This document shows positions 1 to 6,324 of a DNA stretch of 22,424 nt, piece by piece. A program made the position numbers and the translations under genes. The notes under the pieces were generated by a model. It ran no database searches and was not told the origin of the DNA. It worked only from the letters and a program-made list of their open reading frames with translations. The stretch comes from Ruminococcaceae bacterium UBA1375 (lineage in GTDB: Bacteria > Bacillota > Clostridia > Oscillospirales > Ruminococcaceae), in NCBI GenBank assembly GCA_002305795.1, contig DBRF01000020.1, positions 99,304 through 121,727 on the forward strand, in the 5' to 3' direction. How positions within the stretch are numbered: the stretch's first letter is position 1; every line of letters begins with the position of its first letter.

Positions 1-29
1 GGAAAAAAAGATTTTCAATCTTGTTTTCC
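1..29. other. Long near-perfect hairpin at window edge
   Basis: Bases 1-6 pair with 24-29 and bases 8-13 pair with 17-22 around a TTC loop, with one mismatch (7/23). This gives a stem of about 12 A/T-rich pairs. It lies just upstream of the dpaA control region and could be the terminator of a gene left of the window. The T-run is inside the stem instead of after it, so the assignment is uncertain. Confidence 0.35.
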
Positions 30-87
30 TAAAAGGCTGGACCTAAACTTTACTTAAACATATCCTCAAAGGGCCGGGCTTTCCCGG

Positions 88-116
88 CACCATTTCCCCC
101 TTCCCTTCATAGGATA
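88..116 (+). promoter_or_regulatory. Putative sigma-K promoter of dpaAB
   Basis: CACC at 88-91 followed after exactly 16 bases by CATAGGATA at 108-116 fits the sigma-K consensus (mACm, 16 bases, CATAnnnTA) at every defined position. The predicted transcript would start near 124, about 35 bases before the dpaA start codon. In Bacillus subtilis the homologous spoVF operon is sigma-K dependent, which agrees. A short GC hairpin (73-88) abuts the -35 element. The match is seen; use by sigma-K is inferred. Confidence 0.75.
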
Positions 117-160
117 TCCAAAAACGAAACTGCATTTCTTTCCCATGGGAGGAGATTTTC

Positions 161-1009
161 TTGATTTACAAAACGCTTTTGGCTGCCGGGGGCGACCGCC
201 GTCAGCTTGCCTTACTGCCGGTGCTCCGAAAAGAGCCCTGGCAGCTGGATACCCTGGGCCTGGGGGAAGGAAATCCCACCGGTCTTTCCTACGACGGGCT
301 GCTTCTGCCCCTTCCCGCTTTGCGCCACGGACAGGTGCCGGTGCTGGAAGGGCCACCCCTGGAGCTGATTCCCCTGCTGAGCCGAATCAAGCCGGGAGGA
401 CTGGTGGTGGGCGGGGCCTTTTCCAAACCTCATCGTGACACCATCTGCTCCCTGGGCTATCCAGTGGAGGATGTGATGGAGCGGGAGAGCCTGGTGTGGG
501 AAAACGCCAAGCTCACCGCCCAAGCGGTGCCGGTGCTGCTGGGAATGGAGGACGGGATCTTCCTGAAAGGCAAGCAGGTACTGGTGCTGGGGGGCGGCCG
601 AGTGGCAAAGGCCCTTTGGCCGGTGTTAAAAGACCGGGGGGCAAAGGCCACTGTCGCGGCCCGCAGCTCCGCTCAGCTTGATTTGGCAGAACAGGCGGGA
701 GCGGAAGCGGTGCCCTTGGAGCAGATGGAACCAGCCCTGGGCCGGGCGGAGCTGGTCATCAACACCATTCCCGCCCCGGTGCTGGGCAGAAAGGAACTGG
801 CCGCCCTCCATGCCGGGGTGTTGGTGCTGGATTTGGCTTCCGCTCCCGGCGGGGTGGACTTTGCCGCCGCCCGGGAATTGGATGTTTCCGCCCGGTTGGA
901 GCCGGGGCTGCCGGGAAAGTGGTTCCCGGTGCAGGCGGGACGGCTGTTGGGAGAAACGGTTCAGGAGATCTTGCAGGAACATTGGCCGGAAGGAGGGGAG
1001 CGGGTATGA
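161..1009 (+). CDS. dpaA: Dipicolinate synthase subunit A
   Basis: DpaA (SpoVFA) is one of two subunits that oxidise the dihydrodipicolinate-pathway intermediate to dipicolinic acid in the mother cell. Dipicolinic acid, as its calcium chelate, fills the spore core. The 282-residue product has the N-terminal AGGDRRQ motif (residues 9-15) typical of the family and a Rossmann nucleotide-binding loop GGGRVA at 144-149 after a hydrophobic strand. Length fits the family (about 290-300). The TTG start at 161 is chosen because GGGAGGAG lies at 147-154 and the N-terminus aligns with family members from there. The gene overlaps dpaB by four bases (ATGA), so the two are translationally coupled. A sigma-K-like promoter precedes it. 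Confidence 0.93.
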   Translation: MIYKTLLAAGGDRRQLALLPVLRKEPWQLDTLGLGEGNPTGLSYDGLLLPLPALRHGQVPVLEGPPLELIPLLSRIKPGGLVVGGAFSKPHRDTICSLGYPVEDVMERESLVWENAKLTAQAVPVLLGMEDGIFLKGKQVLVLGGGRVAKALWPVLKDRGAKATVAARSSAQLDLAEQAGAEAVPLEQMEPALGRAELVINTIPAPVLGRKELAALHAGVLVLDLASAPGGVDFAAARELDVSARLEPGLPGKWFPVQAGRLLGETVQEILQEHWPEGGERV

Positions 1010-1584
1010 GCAAACCGGTTTTGGGGGTGTGCATCACCGGCTCCTTCTGCACCTTTGAAAAGGTGTTCGCCCAGCTGGAAGGGCTGACCCGGCATTTCTC
1101 CCTGCTTCCCATCTTTTCCTTCAATGCCGCCGGACTGGACACCCGGTTCGGGAAAGGGTTGGACCATCTGGCACGACTGAAACAGCTCAGCGGCCGGGAC
1201 CCTATCCTCACCATTCCTCAGGCGGAGCCCATCGGCCCTAAGGGGATGACCGACATTCTGGCGGTGGTTCCCTGCACCGGAAACACCCTGGCAAAGCTGG
1301 CCCACTCCATTGTGGACACCCCGGTGACCATGGCGGTGAAGAGCCATCTGCGCAACGGCAGGCCGGTGGTGGTGGGGGTGTCCACCAACGACGCCTTGGC
1401 GGGAGCCGCCCAAAACCTGGCGGCGCTGCAAAACCGCAAGCACTACTATTTTGTCCCCTACCGGCAGGATAACAGCGCCAAGAAGCCCACCAGTTTGGTG
1501 GCGGATTTCAGCCGGTTGGAGGAGACGCTGTGGAGGGCGCTGGAAGGGAAACAGGTGCAGCCTATGGTGCTGGGCGAAACTTGA
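1006..1584 (+). CDS. dpaB: Dipicolinate synthase subunit B
   Basis: DpaB (SpoVFB) is the flavoprotein-like partner of DpaA. The 192-residue product starts with the family signature GVCITGSFCTF. It also carries the phosphate/flavin-binding-type segments VVPCTGNTLAKLA and GVSTNDALAG, and ends in the usual FVPYRQDN region followed by a short tail. ATG at 1006 overlaps the dpaA stop, with AGGAGGGGAG at 991-1000 as the ribosome binding site inside dpaA. The length is normal for the family. The TGA stop (1582-1584) sits inside the palindrome AAACTTGAAGTTT (1577-1589), the first part of a repeat that fills the downstream spacer. The convergent pdaA-like gene ends in the same way. Confidence 0.93.
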   Translation: MSKPVLGVCITGSFCTFEKVFAQLEGLTRHFSLLPIFSFNAAGLDTRFGKGLDHLARLKQLSGRDPILTIPQAEPIGPKGMTDILAVVPCTGNTLAKLAHSIVDTPVTMAVKSHLRNGRPVVVGVSTNDALAGAAQNLAALQNRKHYYFVPYRQDNSAKKPTSLVADFSRLEETLWRALEGKQVQPMVLGET

Positions 1585-1740
1585 AGTTTTTGGTCAGAAA
1601 CATACCGAAGGTTTGTTTCGCTTTTCTTCAAAAAGTTTTTCGGGGTGTGGGGTGAAACCCCACAAAGGAATCGGAGTTTTTTGAAACCCGGTGCGGCACC
1701 ATAAAAATGTAGCCCCGGTCGGTGGAAGCTGGAGCCGGAA
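1577..1740 (+). repeat. Multi-hairpin intergenic repeat, left copy
   Basis: This copy begins with the palindrome AAACTTGAAGTTT, has a hairpin with 8-bp stem TGTGGGGT / ACCCCACA (1646-1664), and ends with GTAGCCCCGGTCGGTGGAA (1709-1727) followed by GCCGGAA (1734-1740). An inverted relative with the same order of parts occupies 1909-2044. The 1585-2036 spacer therefore holds this pair plus a terminator and no gene. Confidence 0.7.
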
Positions 1741-1805
1741 ACCGTCCCGTCCGTTGGCGTTAGCCCAGGACGGGAGCAAAACGGAATCATAAAAAATTAT
1801 CGCCG

Positions 1806-1838
1806 AAAAAAGCCCTCTGTGCGCAAAAACACAGAGGG
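1806..1838 (-). terminator. Rho-independent terminator (pdaA-like gene; possibly bidirectional)
   Basis: The stem pairs CCCTCTGTG (1813-1821) with CACAGAGGG (1830-1838). On the minus strand it is followed by CTTTTTT (1806-1811), a canonical terminator for transcription arriving from the deacetylase gene at 2037. On the plus strand the tail is only TTTG, so it may also stop dpaAB transcripts, less efficiently. Confidence 0.75.
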
Positions 1839-1908
1839 TTTGTAAGTTTTATCAAGGGCATTCCGGAGAGACCCTTGCTGGCTGCCTGCGGCAGCTTCGC
1901 CGGGCGGA

Positions 1909-2044
1909 TTCCGGCTTTGATTTCCACCGACCGGGGCTACAAGAGCCATCTGCCTAAGACCCTTGAAAACATTTAAGGATTGTTTGCAGGGCTCTGCCCT
2001 GCACCCGCAAACCTTTAAAAAGGTTTGATCCAAACTTCAAGTTT
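1909..2044 (-). repeat. Multi-hairpin intergenic repeat, right copy (inverted)
   Basis: Read on the minus strand it starts with AAACTTGAAGTTT (2044-2032), then hairpin CAAACCTT / AAGGTTTG (2008-2027) and hairpin TGCAGGGC / GCCCTGCA (1985-2003). It ends with the 19-base block GTAGCCCCGGTCGGTGGAA (1940-1922), identical to the left copy, and GCCGGAA. The parts occur in the same order as in the 1577-1740 copy, though the hairpin sequences differ. Confidence 0.7.
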
Positions 2045-3026
2045 CCAACGGGGTAATCTCACTGGTAAACTCATACCCCTGTTCCCTTGCCTGGTCAATA
2101 AAATCCCCTAAAATCGCCGCATTGGTGGAACTCACCGGATGCAGCAGGTAAATGGCTCCCGGATGCACCGCCTCCACCAGCCGGGTCAGGCTTTCCGCCG
2201 GGTCGGGCTGGTCGTCCACCACCCAGTCCACATAGGCAAAGCTCCAGAATACGCTCTCATACCCCAGCGCCTGGGCAATGGCCAAATCCCGCTCACAGAA
2301 GCTGCCTTCCGGGTTGCGGAACAGGGTCATGGTGTAGCCAAACTCTTCCTGCACCACCTGGTGCACCTCCTGGATTTCCTGGGCCACTTCTTCTGCGGTG
2401 AGGGTGGGGGTGGAGGCGTGGCTGGCGGAGTGGTTGGCCACCACATGGCCTTCGTCAATCATCCGCTGCACCAGCTCCGGGTTGCCGTCAATATAATCCA
2501 AGGTGCAGAAAAACACGGCGCTGACCTGTTTTTCCTTCAAGGTGTCCAGGATTTGCGCCGTGTAGCCGTTTTCATACCCTTCGTCAAAGGTGAGGGTCAT
2601 CACCGGCTCATCCGCTCCCAGAAAGACGCCCCCCAGTTCGCCGTATTTCTGCTGGTACTGCAGGCAGGCCTCGGGACGGTTTTCCCCGTCCACATTTTTT
2701 CCCTGCCCCCAGCCCTGGGCTACCGTAGAATACCCCGACACATCGCCCAGGGGGACCTGGGCGGTGGCGTTGGCGGGGGTGTTCAGATTGTTGTCGCTGT
2801 CGCTGACGGCATCGCTGACCGAGTCACCGATTTCACTGACGGCATTGCCGCCGTCCTCCAGCAGGTCGCTGGCGGTGTCTCCCAAATCGCTAACCATATC
2901 GCCGCCGTCTTCCATCAGGCGGCTGGCCCCGTCGCCGATGTCTTCCGCCGTGTCGCCGGCCGCAGAGCATCCCGTTCCCACCAGCAGGCAGAGACAGAGG
3001 GACAGAGCAAGGATTATTTTTTTCAT
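2037..3026 (-). CDS. PdaA-type polysaccharide deacetylase lipoprotein
   Basis: Carbohydrate-esterase-4 family protein closest in pattern to PdaA, which deacetylates N-acetylmuramic acid on the way to muramic delta-lactam in spore cortex. The 329-residue product has a lipoprotein-type signal ending at Cys20 and an acidic spacer with 18-residue repeats (about 30-77). The catalytic domain follows: TFDEGYENGYT (146-156, metal/catalytic Asp148), HSASH (His199 and His203), a modified arginine motif FRNPEGSF (Arg237) and LLHP (His296). The ENGYT and VFWSFAYVDW segments are PdaA-like and not general chitin-deacetylase-like. ATG at 3026 is preceded by AAGGAGG; an ATG five bases upstream closes after two codons. 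B. subtilis PdaA has no lipobox or repeat spacer. A sigma-G-like promoter lies upstream. Confidence 0.87.
   Translation of the reverse strand: MKKIILALSLCLCLLVGTGCSAAGDTAEDIGDGASRLMEDGGDMVSDLGDTASDLLEDGGNAVSEIGDSVSDAVSDSDNNLNTPANATAQVPLGDVSGYSTVAQGWGQGKNVDGENRPEACLQYQQKYGELGGVFLGADEPVMTLTFDEGYENGYTAQILDTLKEKQVSAVFFCTLDYIDGNPELVQRMIDEGHVVANHSASHASTPTLTAEEVAQEIQEVHQVVQEEFGYTMTLFRNPEGSFCERDLAIAQALGYESVFWSFAYVDWVVDDQPDPAESLTRLVEAVHPGAIYLLHPVSSTNAAILGDFIDQAREQGYEFTSEITPLET
2796..2939 (-). repeat. In-frame 54-bp coding repeat (18-residue repeat) in pdaA-like gene
   Basis: Residues 30-47, 48-65 and about 66-77 align as IGDGASRLMEDGGDMVSD, LGDTASDLLEDGGNAVSE and a partial IGDSVSDAVSDS. Eighteen residues equal five turns of alpha helix, so the repeat would present one constant hydrophobic face and an acidic face. 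It lies between the lipid anchor and the catalytic domain. Confidence 0.8.
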
Positions 3027-3070
3027 ACCATAAAAACCTCCTTGTAACGTGACAGTGTGCTGTCTTGGGT

Positions 3071-3099
3071 TAGTATGGCAGGGAGCGGCAGGATTATTC
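3071..3099 (-). promoter_or_regulatory. Putative sigma-G promoter of pdaA-like gene
   Basis: On the minus strand GAATA (3099-3095) is followed after 17 bases by CATACTA (3077-3071). Both match the sigma-G consensus (GHATR, 17-18 bases, CATnnTA). The -35 element overlaps the end of the upstream small gene. B. subtilis pdaA is expressed in the forespore under sigma-G, which agrees. The match is seen; sigma-G use is inferred. Confidence 0.7.
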
Positions 3100-3303
3100 C
3101 CGGGGTGTTTGAGAAAAACCGGCTTTTTTCTGCCGCTGTTCTTCCAGGTTTTCCAGCGCCCACCGCACCGCTTCCACTACGAAGGCGGTGAAGGTGCAGT
3201 CTTTGCCCTGGATTTGGGTTTCTACCTGTTCAATGACGTCGTTGGGAAAGCGGATGCTTTTGCTGGTAGTGGGAGGTACGGCGGGGATGTTGAAGTTTTT
3301 CAT
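3094..3303 (-). CDS. Small ribbon-helix-helix-like protein (YlcI/YnfO type)
   Basis: A 69-residue protein with the pattern of a ribbon-helix-helix DNA-binding fold. A short basic strand, SKSIRFPNDVIEQVE, precedes two helices containing CTFTAFVVEAVRWALENLEE, then a basic tail. Related small proteins are widespread in Clostridia and are often annotated YlcI/YnfO family; target and function are unknown. The ATG at 3303 is chosen because AAGGAG stands 5-6 bases upstream on the minus strand; an in-frame ATG at 3327 has no such site. It has its own promoter (3369-3341) and lies directly upstream of the pdaA-like gene in the same direction. It could be a DNA-binding regulator, but nothing here shows what it controls. 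Confidence 0.8.
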   Translation of the reverse strand: MKNFNIPAVPPTTSKSIRFPNDVIEQVETQIQGKDCTFTAFVVEAVRWALENLEEQRQKKAGFSQTPRE

Positions 3304-3340
3304 GTCTGCTCCTTTTTCAAAGTGCAATTTTGATAGTTCA

Positions 3341-3369
3341 ATTATAACAGAAACGGCTTCCTATTTACA
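3341..3369 (-). promoter_or_regulatory. Sigma-A promoter with extended -10 for the RHH gene
   Basis: On the minus strand TATAAT (3346-3341) is preceded by TGT, giving an extended -10. A weak -35 TGTAAA (3369-3364) stands 17 bases away. A hairpin ACAGAG / CTCTGT (3367-3384) overlaps the -35 edge and could act as an operator or a weak plus-strand stop. Confidence 0.65.
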
Positions 3370-3421
3370 GAGGAAACACTCTGTTTTTGCGCATCGTTTT
3401 AAAAAGGGGGGATCTTGTGTC

Positions 3422-3450
3422 TTGACAAACCTTTCATTTCATGGCAAAAT
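3422..3450 (+). promoter_or_regulatory. Promoter of first zinc-ribbon gene (duplicated module)
   Basis: Perfect -35 TTGACA (3422-3427), 17-base spacer and weak -10 CAAAAT (3445-3450) preceded by TGG. Nearly the same sequence occurs at 3956-3984 before the next gene. Confidence 0.65.
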
Positions 3451-3493
3451 AAAAGAAAAACAAGAAATTTGTGTTAAAAAGGAGAAAAGTAAT

Positions 3494-3898
3494 ATAGTTT
3501 GCCCTCATTGCGGAAAGATCATTCCCAATCAAGCCAAGATGTGCCCTGTTTGCGGAAAAAGCACCGTTCCGGAACGGACCGGCGGGAAAAACGATTACCT
3601 TTATGTGAAAGTGATTAAAGATCAGGCGGATTTCTATCGGGATTACCGCTATGTGGAAGGTTACTACGGTAAAGCGGTGGGGATTGCTGTTCTGATGGCC
3701 GTTACCGCCGCCTTATTGCTGACCGCTCTCTTCTTTTTTATCGGACTGGGTTCGGCGGAGATCGGCATATTGATTTTATTGTGCGCCTTTTTCTGCGCCG
3801 TGCCGGGGGTAATTTTGATGAAAAAGAACCGGGACGTTACCCTTGCCATGAGAAAAGCGTATCAGCAATATCAAAAAGAGTTCCAAGACGCAGTTTAA
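3494..3898 (+). CDS. Zinc-ribbon membrane protein, apparent AUA start
   Basis: A 134-residue protein of unknown function. An N-terminal zinc ribbon (C3-x2-C6 and C17-x2-C20) is followed by a charged linker, two adjacent hydrophobic segments at about residues 56-105, and a charged C-terminal tail. Aligned to the neighbour at 4029, its first codon is ATA where the neighbour has ATG. AAAAAGGAG ends nine bases before this ATA. The next in-frame ATG (3539) would delete half of the zinc ribbon, and an in-frame TTG (3422) lies in the -35 element. ATA is therefore my best start, unless translation is lost or a base is wrong. Codon use is more A/T-rich than most of the window. The membrane topology suggests a cytoplasmic ribbon on an integral membrane protein. 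Confidence 0.65.
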   Translation: MVCPHCGKIIPNQAKMCPVCGKSTVPERTGGKNDYLYVKVIKDQADFYRDYRYVEGYYGKAVGIAVLMAVTAALLLTALFFFIGLGSAEIGILILLCAFFCAVPGVILMKKNRDVTLAMRKAYQQYQKEFQDAV

Positions 3899-3955
3899 AG
3901 TTTGTAATCCGAGCAGGAGCGGAGGAAACATAGTTTCCCAAGGAGGATCTTTCCC

Positions 3956-3984
3956 TTGACAAACTTTTCGTTTCATGGCAAACT
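3956..3984 (+). promoter_or_regulatory. Promoter of second zinc-ribbon gene (duplicated module)
   Basis: Perfect -35 TTGACA (3956-3961), 17-base spacer and -10 CAAACT (3979-3984) preceded by TGG. The spacer differs from the 3422-3450 copy at only two positions. A perfect small hairpin GGAAAC / GTTTCC (3924-3938) lies just upstream. Confidence 0.65.
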
Positions 3985-4028
3985 AAAAGAAAAGCAAAAA
4001 TTTCAATTTGCAAAGGAGAAAGAGCATC

Positions 4029-4535
4029 ATGTTTTGTCCTAACTGCGGCCATCAAATTCCGGATGACGCCGTGTTCTGCCCGGACTGCGGCCAGTCTACT
4101 CAGCCGGCGGCTTCCCAACAGCCCGGCCCGGAACCGGCCCAGCCGGAAGCGGCGCCCAGCGCTGCCCAGGCCAACCCCGGTCAGCCGGAAACCAGTCAAC
4201 CTCAGCAGCCCCCGGTGTACAACGCCGAACCTATGCAAAGCCAGAGCTATCAGTATCAGTATTCCATGCAGTACGCTCCGGATACCCGGCGGATGAACGG
4301 GCTGTGCGTGGCCGGATTTGTGGTGGGGCTGGTGTCTATCTTTTTCTATATCATGGGCATTATGGGTGTTGTGGCCTTGGTTCTTTCCGGCTTGGGCCTT
4401 TCCTCCTCCGCCCGGAACAACCAGCGAGGCCGGGGCCTTGCCATTGCGGGCTTGGTGCTGGGAATCGTAAGCACGGTGCTTGGCGTAGTTTTTATCTGCA
4501 CCTGTGCTTCCTCCTGCTTTTTGGCTGCTCTTTAA
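4029..4535 (+). CDS. Zinc-ribbon and DUF4190-like membrane protein
   Basis: A 168-residue protein. The zinc ribbon uses C3, C6, C17 and C20 (MFCPNCG and FCPDCG). A Pro/Gln/Ala-rich linker of about 60 residues follows, then two hydrophobic segments (roughly 92-125 and 136-168) separated by a short RNNQRGRG loop, which is the DUF4190 pattern. The function of such proteins is not established; they are common in Firmicutes. ATG at 4029 is chosen because AAAGGAG lies at 4013-4019; an in-frame GTG/ATG further up would precede that site. The cysteine-rich C-terminal end (CTCASSC) is unusual. It is a tandem neighbour of the zinc-ribbon gene at 3494 with a near-identical promoter, which suggests shared control. 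Confidence 0.8.
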   Translation: MFCPNCGHQIPDDAVFCPDCGQSTQPAASQQPGPEPAQPEAAPSAAQANPGQPETSQPQQPPVYNAEPMQSQSYQYQYSMQYAPDTRRMNGLCVAGFVVGLVSIFFYIMGIMGVVALVLSGLGLSSSARNNQRGRGLAIAGLVLGIVSTVLGVVFICTCASSCFLAAL

Positions 4536-4604
4536 TGGAAACAAGGCTGCGCCTTTCCGGTTTTCCGGGAGGGCGCTTTTTGCTGCGCCCCTTGGGGCCG
4601 CCGA

Positions 4605-4633
4605 TTGAAAAACCTCCCTTAAAATGTTATAAT
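4605..4633 (+). promoter_or_regulatory. Strong sigma-A promoter of the lrp-alaT-ispE operon
   Basis: TTGAAA (4605-4610), 17-base spacer and TATAAT (4628-4633) with TGT before it (extended -10). It stands 33 bases upstream of the regulator's start codon. Lrp-type regulators commonly autoregulate, but no clear operator is visible. Confidence 0.8.
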
Positions 4634-4666
4634 AAGCCCAATACAACGGCGGAAAGGATGAGGGAA

Positions 4667-5146
4667 ATGAAAGACAAATTGCTTTCTCTTTTGCAGCAGA
4701 ACGCCAGGCTCACCGAAGAAGAGCTGGCGGCCATGCTGAACACCACCCCCGAAGCGGTGGCAAAACAGATGGAAGAGTATGAGCAGTCCGGCATCATCCG
4801 GGGCTACCAGGCCATCATCGACGAGGAAAAGGCGGACCAGGATTTGGTCACCGCCATCATTGAGCTGCGGGTCACCCCCAAAAAGGACATGGGGTTTGAC
4901 GCCATTGCCCAGATTGTGGCGAACTTTGACGAGGTGGATTCGGTGTACCTGATGAGCGGCGGCTACGACTTGGCGGTGGTGGTCAAGGGCAAGGGGTTCA
5001 AGGACATCGCCATGTTTGTGGCCACCCGGTTAAGCACCTTGGATTCGGTGCTTTCCACCAAGACCCACTTCCTGCTCAGCCGCTACAAGGAGCGGGGGCT
5101 TTTTATGAACCGGGAAGAACCGGACCAACGGAGCGAGGGGTTCTGA
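4667..5146 (+). CDS. Lrp/AsnC-family transcriptional regulator (AlaR-like)
   Basis: A 159-residue protein with an N-terminal winged-helix DNA-binding region (residues about 2-50, LLSLLQQNARLTEEELA onward). The C-terminal RAM ligand-binding domain includes the GGYDLAVVVKGKG segment near residue 105. Lrp/AsnC proteins sense amino acids. ATG at 4667 is chosen because AAAGGA (4653-4657 region) is well spaced from it; an in-frame ATG at 4658 overlaps that site. The stop overlaps the aminotransferase start (TGATG), so the two are coupled. The same gene order, an Lrp-family gene directly followed by an aminotransferase, occurs as alaR-alaT (yugG-yugH) in B. subtilis, which supports a role in alanine metabolism by inference. 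Confidence 0.85.
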   Translation: MKDKLLSLLQQNARLTEEELAAMLNTTPEAVAKQMEEYEQSGIIRGYQAIIDEEKADQDLVTAIIELRVTPKKDMGFDAIAQIVANFDEVDSVYLMSGGYDLAVVVKGKGFKDIAMFVATRLSTLDSVLSTKTHFLLSRYKERGLFMNREEPDQRSEGF

Positions 5147-6324
5147 TGGACTACGAGAAGTATCTTTCCCCGGTGGCCAACGGGTTAAAGCCCAGCGGTA
5201 TCCGGCGGTTTTTCGACATCGCCGCCGAGATGGACCACGTCATCAGCCTGGGGGTGGGGGAACCGGATTTTAAAACCCCCTGGGCCATCCGTCAGGAAGC
5301 TGTCCGTACCCTGGAAAAGGGCCAGACCTGGTACACCGCCAATGCCGGGCTGCTTCCGCTGCGCCAGGAGATCGCCCGGTATCTGAAAAATGCGGTGGGG
5401 GTGGAGTACCATCCCAAGGATGAGATTTTGGTGTCGGTGGGGGGCAGCGAAGCCATCGACCTGTGCGTCCGGGCTTTGGTGCAGCCGGGGGACGAAGTGC
5501 TGATCCCTCAGCCCAGCTTTGTCTGCTACGACCCCATTGTCCAGCTGGCAGGGGGCACACCGGTGATTATCCAAACCAAGGCGGAAAACCAGTTCCGGCT
5601 CACTCCTCAGGAGCTGGAAGAAAAGATTACCCCCAGCACCAAGCTGCTGGTACTGCCCTATCCCAACAACCCCACCGGCGGGGTGATGAAAAAGGAAGAT
5701 TTGGAGGCCATTGCCCCGGTGATTGAAAAGCACGACCTGCTAGTGCTCAGCGACGAGATCTACTCCGAGCTGACCTACTCCGGCAAACACGTCTCCATCG
5801 CCTCCCTGCCGGGGATGGCCCAGCGGACGGTGGTGATCAACGGCTTTTCCAAGTCCTTTGCCATGACCGGCTGGCGACTGGGTTACGCCGCCGGCCCCGC
5901 CCCCATCATTGGGCTGATGGTGAAGATTCACCAGTACGCCATTATGAGCGCCCCCACCATGAGCCAGTATGCGGCGGTGGAAGCGCTGAAAAGCTGCATG
6001 TCCAGCGTGGAAGAGATGCGCCAGGAGTACAACCTCCGCCGGCGGTACCTGGTGGACGCCTTAAACAAAATGGGGCTGAGCTGCTTTGAGCCGGAAGGGG
6101 CTTTTTACGTCTTTCCCTCCATCCAATCCACCGGTCTCACCAGCGAGGAGTTCTGTGAGAAACTGCTCCAGAAAGAGCGGGTGGCGGTGGTGCCCGGCAA
6201 CGCCTTTGGGGAGTGCGGGGAAGGCCATGTGCGGATTTCCTATTCCTACTCCATCAACCACCTCAAAGAAGCCTTAAAGCGCATCCAGCGCTTTGTCCGG
6301 CAATGTCAGGAGGAAACGCTGTGA
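5146..6324 (+). CDS. Class I/II PLP-dependent aminotransferase (AlaT-like)
   Basis: A 392-residue fold-type I aminotransferase. Visible landmarks are GVGEPDFKTP near the N-terminus, YPNNPTGG (Asn175 region, cofactor/substrate carboxylate binding), SDEIYSEL (Asp203 and Tyr206 contact pyridoxal phosphate), and SKSFAMTGWRLGY with Lys236 as the Schiff-base lysine. The C-terminal GEGHVRISYS carries the substrate-carboxylate arginine. Length is normal. It overlaps the Lrp-type gene upstream and ispE downstream (GTGA). Context resembles B. subtilis alaR-alaT, so alanine transamination (alanine + 2-oxoglutarate to pyruvate + glutamate) is the best guess. Aspartate or aromatic specificity cannot be excluded from sequence alone. 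Confidence 0.88.
   Translation: MDYEKYLSPVANGLKPSGIRRFFDIAAEMDHVISLGVGEPDFKTPWAIRQEAVRTLEKGQTWYTANAGLLPLRQEIARYLKNAVGVEYHPKDEILVSVGGSEAIDLCVRALVQPGDEVLIPQPSFVCYDPIVQLAGGTPVIIQTKAENQFRLTPQELEEKITPSTKLLVLPYPNNPTGGVMKKEDLEAIAPVIEKHDLLVLSDEIYSELTYSGKHVSIASLPGMAQRTVVINGFSKSFAMTGWRLGYAAGPAPIIGLMVKIHQYAIMSAPTMSQYAAVEALKSCMSSVEEMRQEYNLRRRYLVDALNKMGLSCFEPEGAFYVFPSIQSTGLTSEEFCEKLLQKERVAVVPGNAFGECGEGHVRISYSYSINHLKEALKRIQRFVRQCQEETL

Noticed and set aside
145..1058. Alternative plus-strand frames over dpaA
   Set aside because: Arg/Gly/Pro-rich shadow translations of a GC-rich gene; dpaA in the 161 frame is clear.
3188..3493. Upstream extension of the first zinc-ribbon gene to an ATG at 3188
   Set aside because: It would cross the divergent RHH gene, its promoter, and the TTGACA promoter of the gene itself.
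4571..4597. GGGCGC / GCGCCC hairpin after the second zinc-ribbon gene
   Set aside because: Large loop and no following T-run; the promoter of the next operon begins immediately after.
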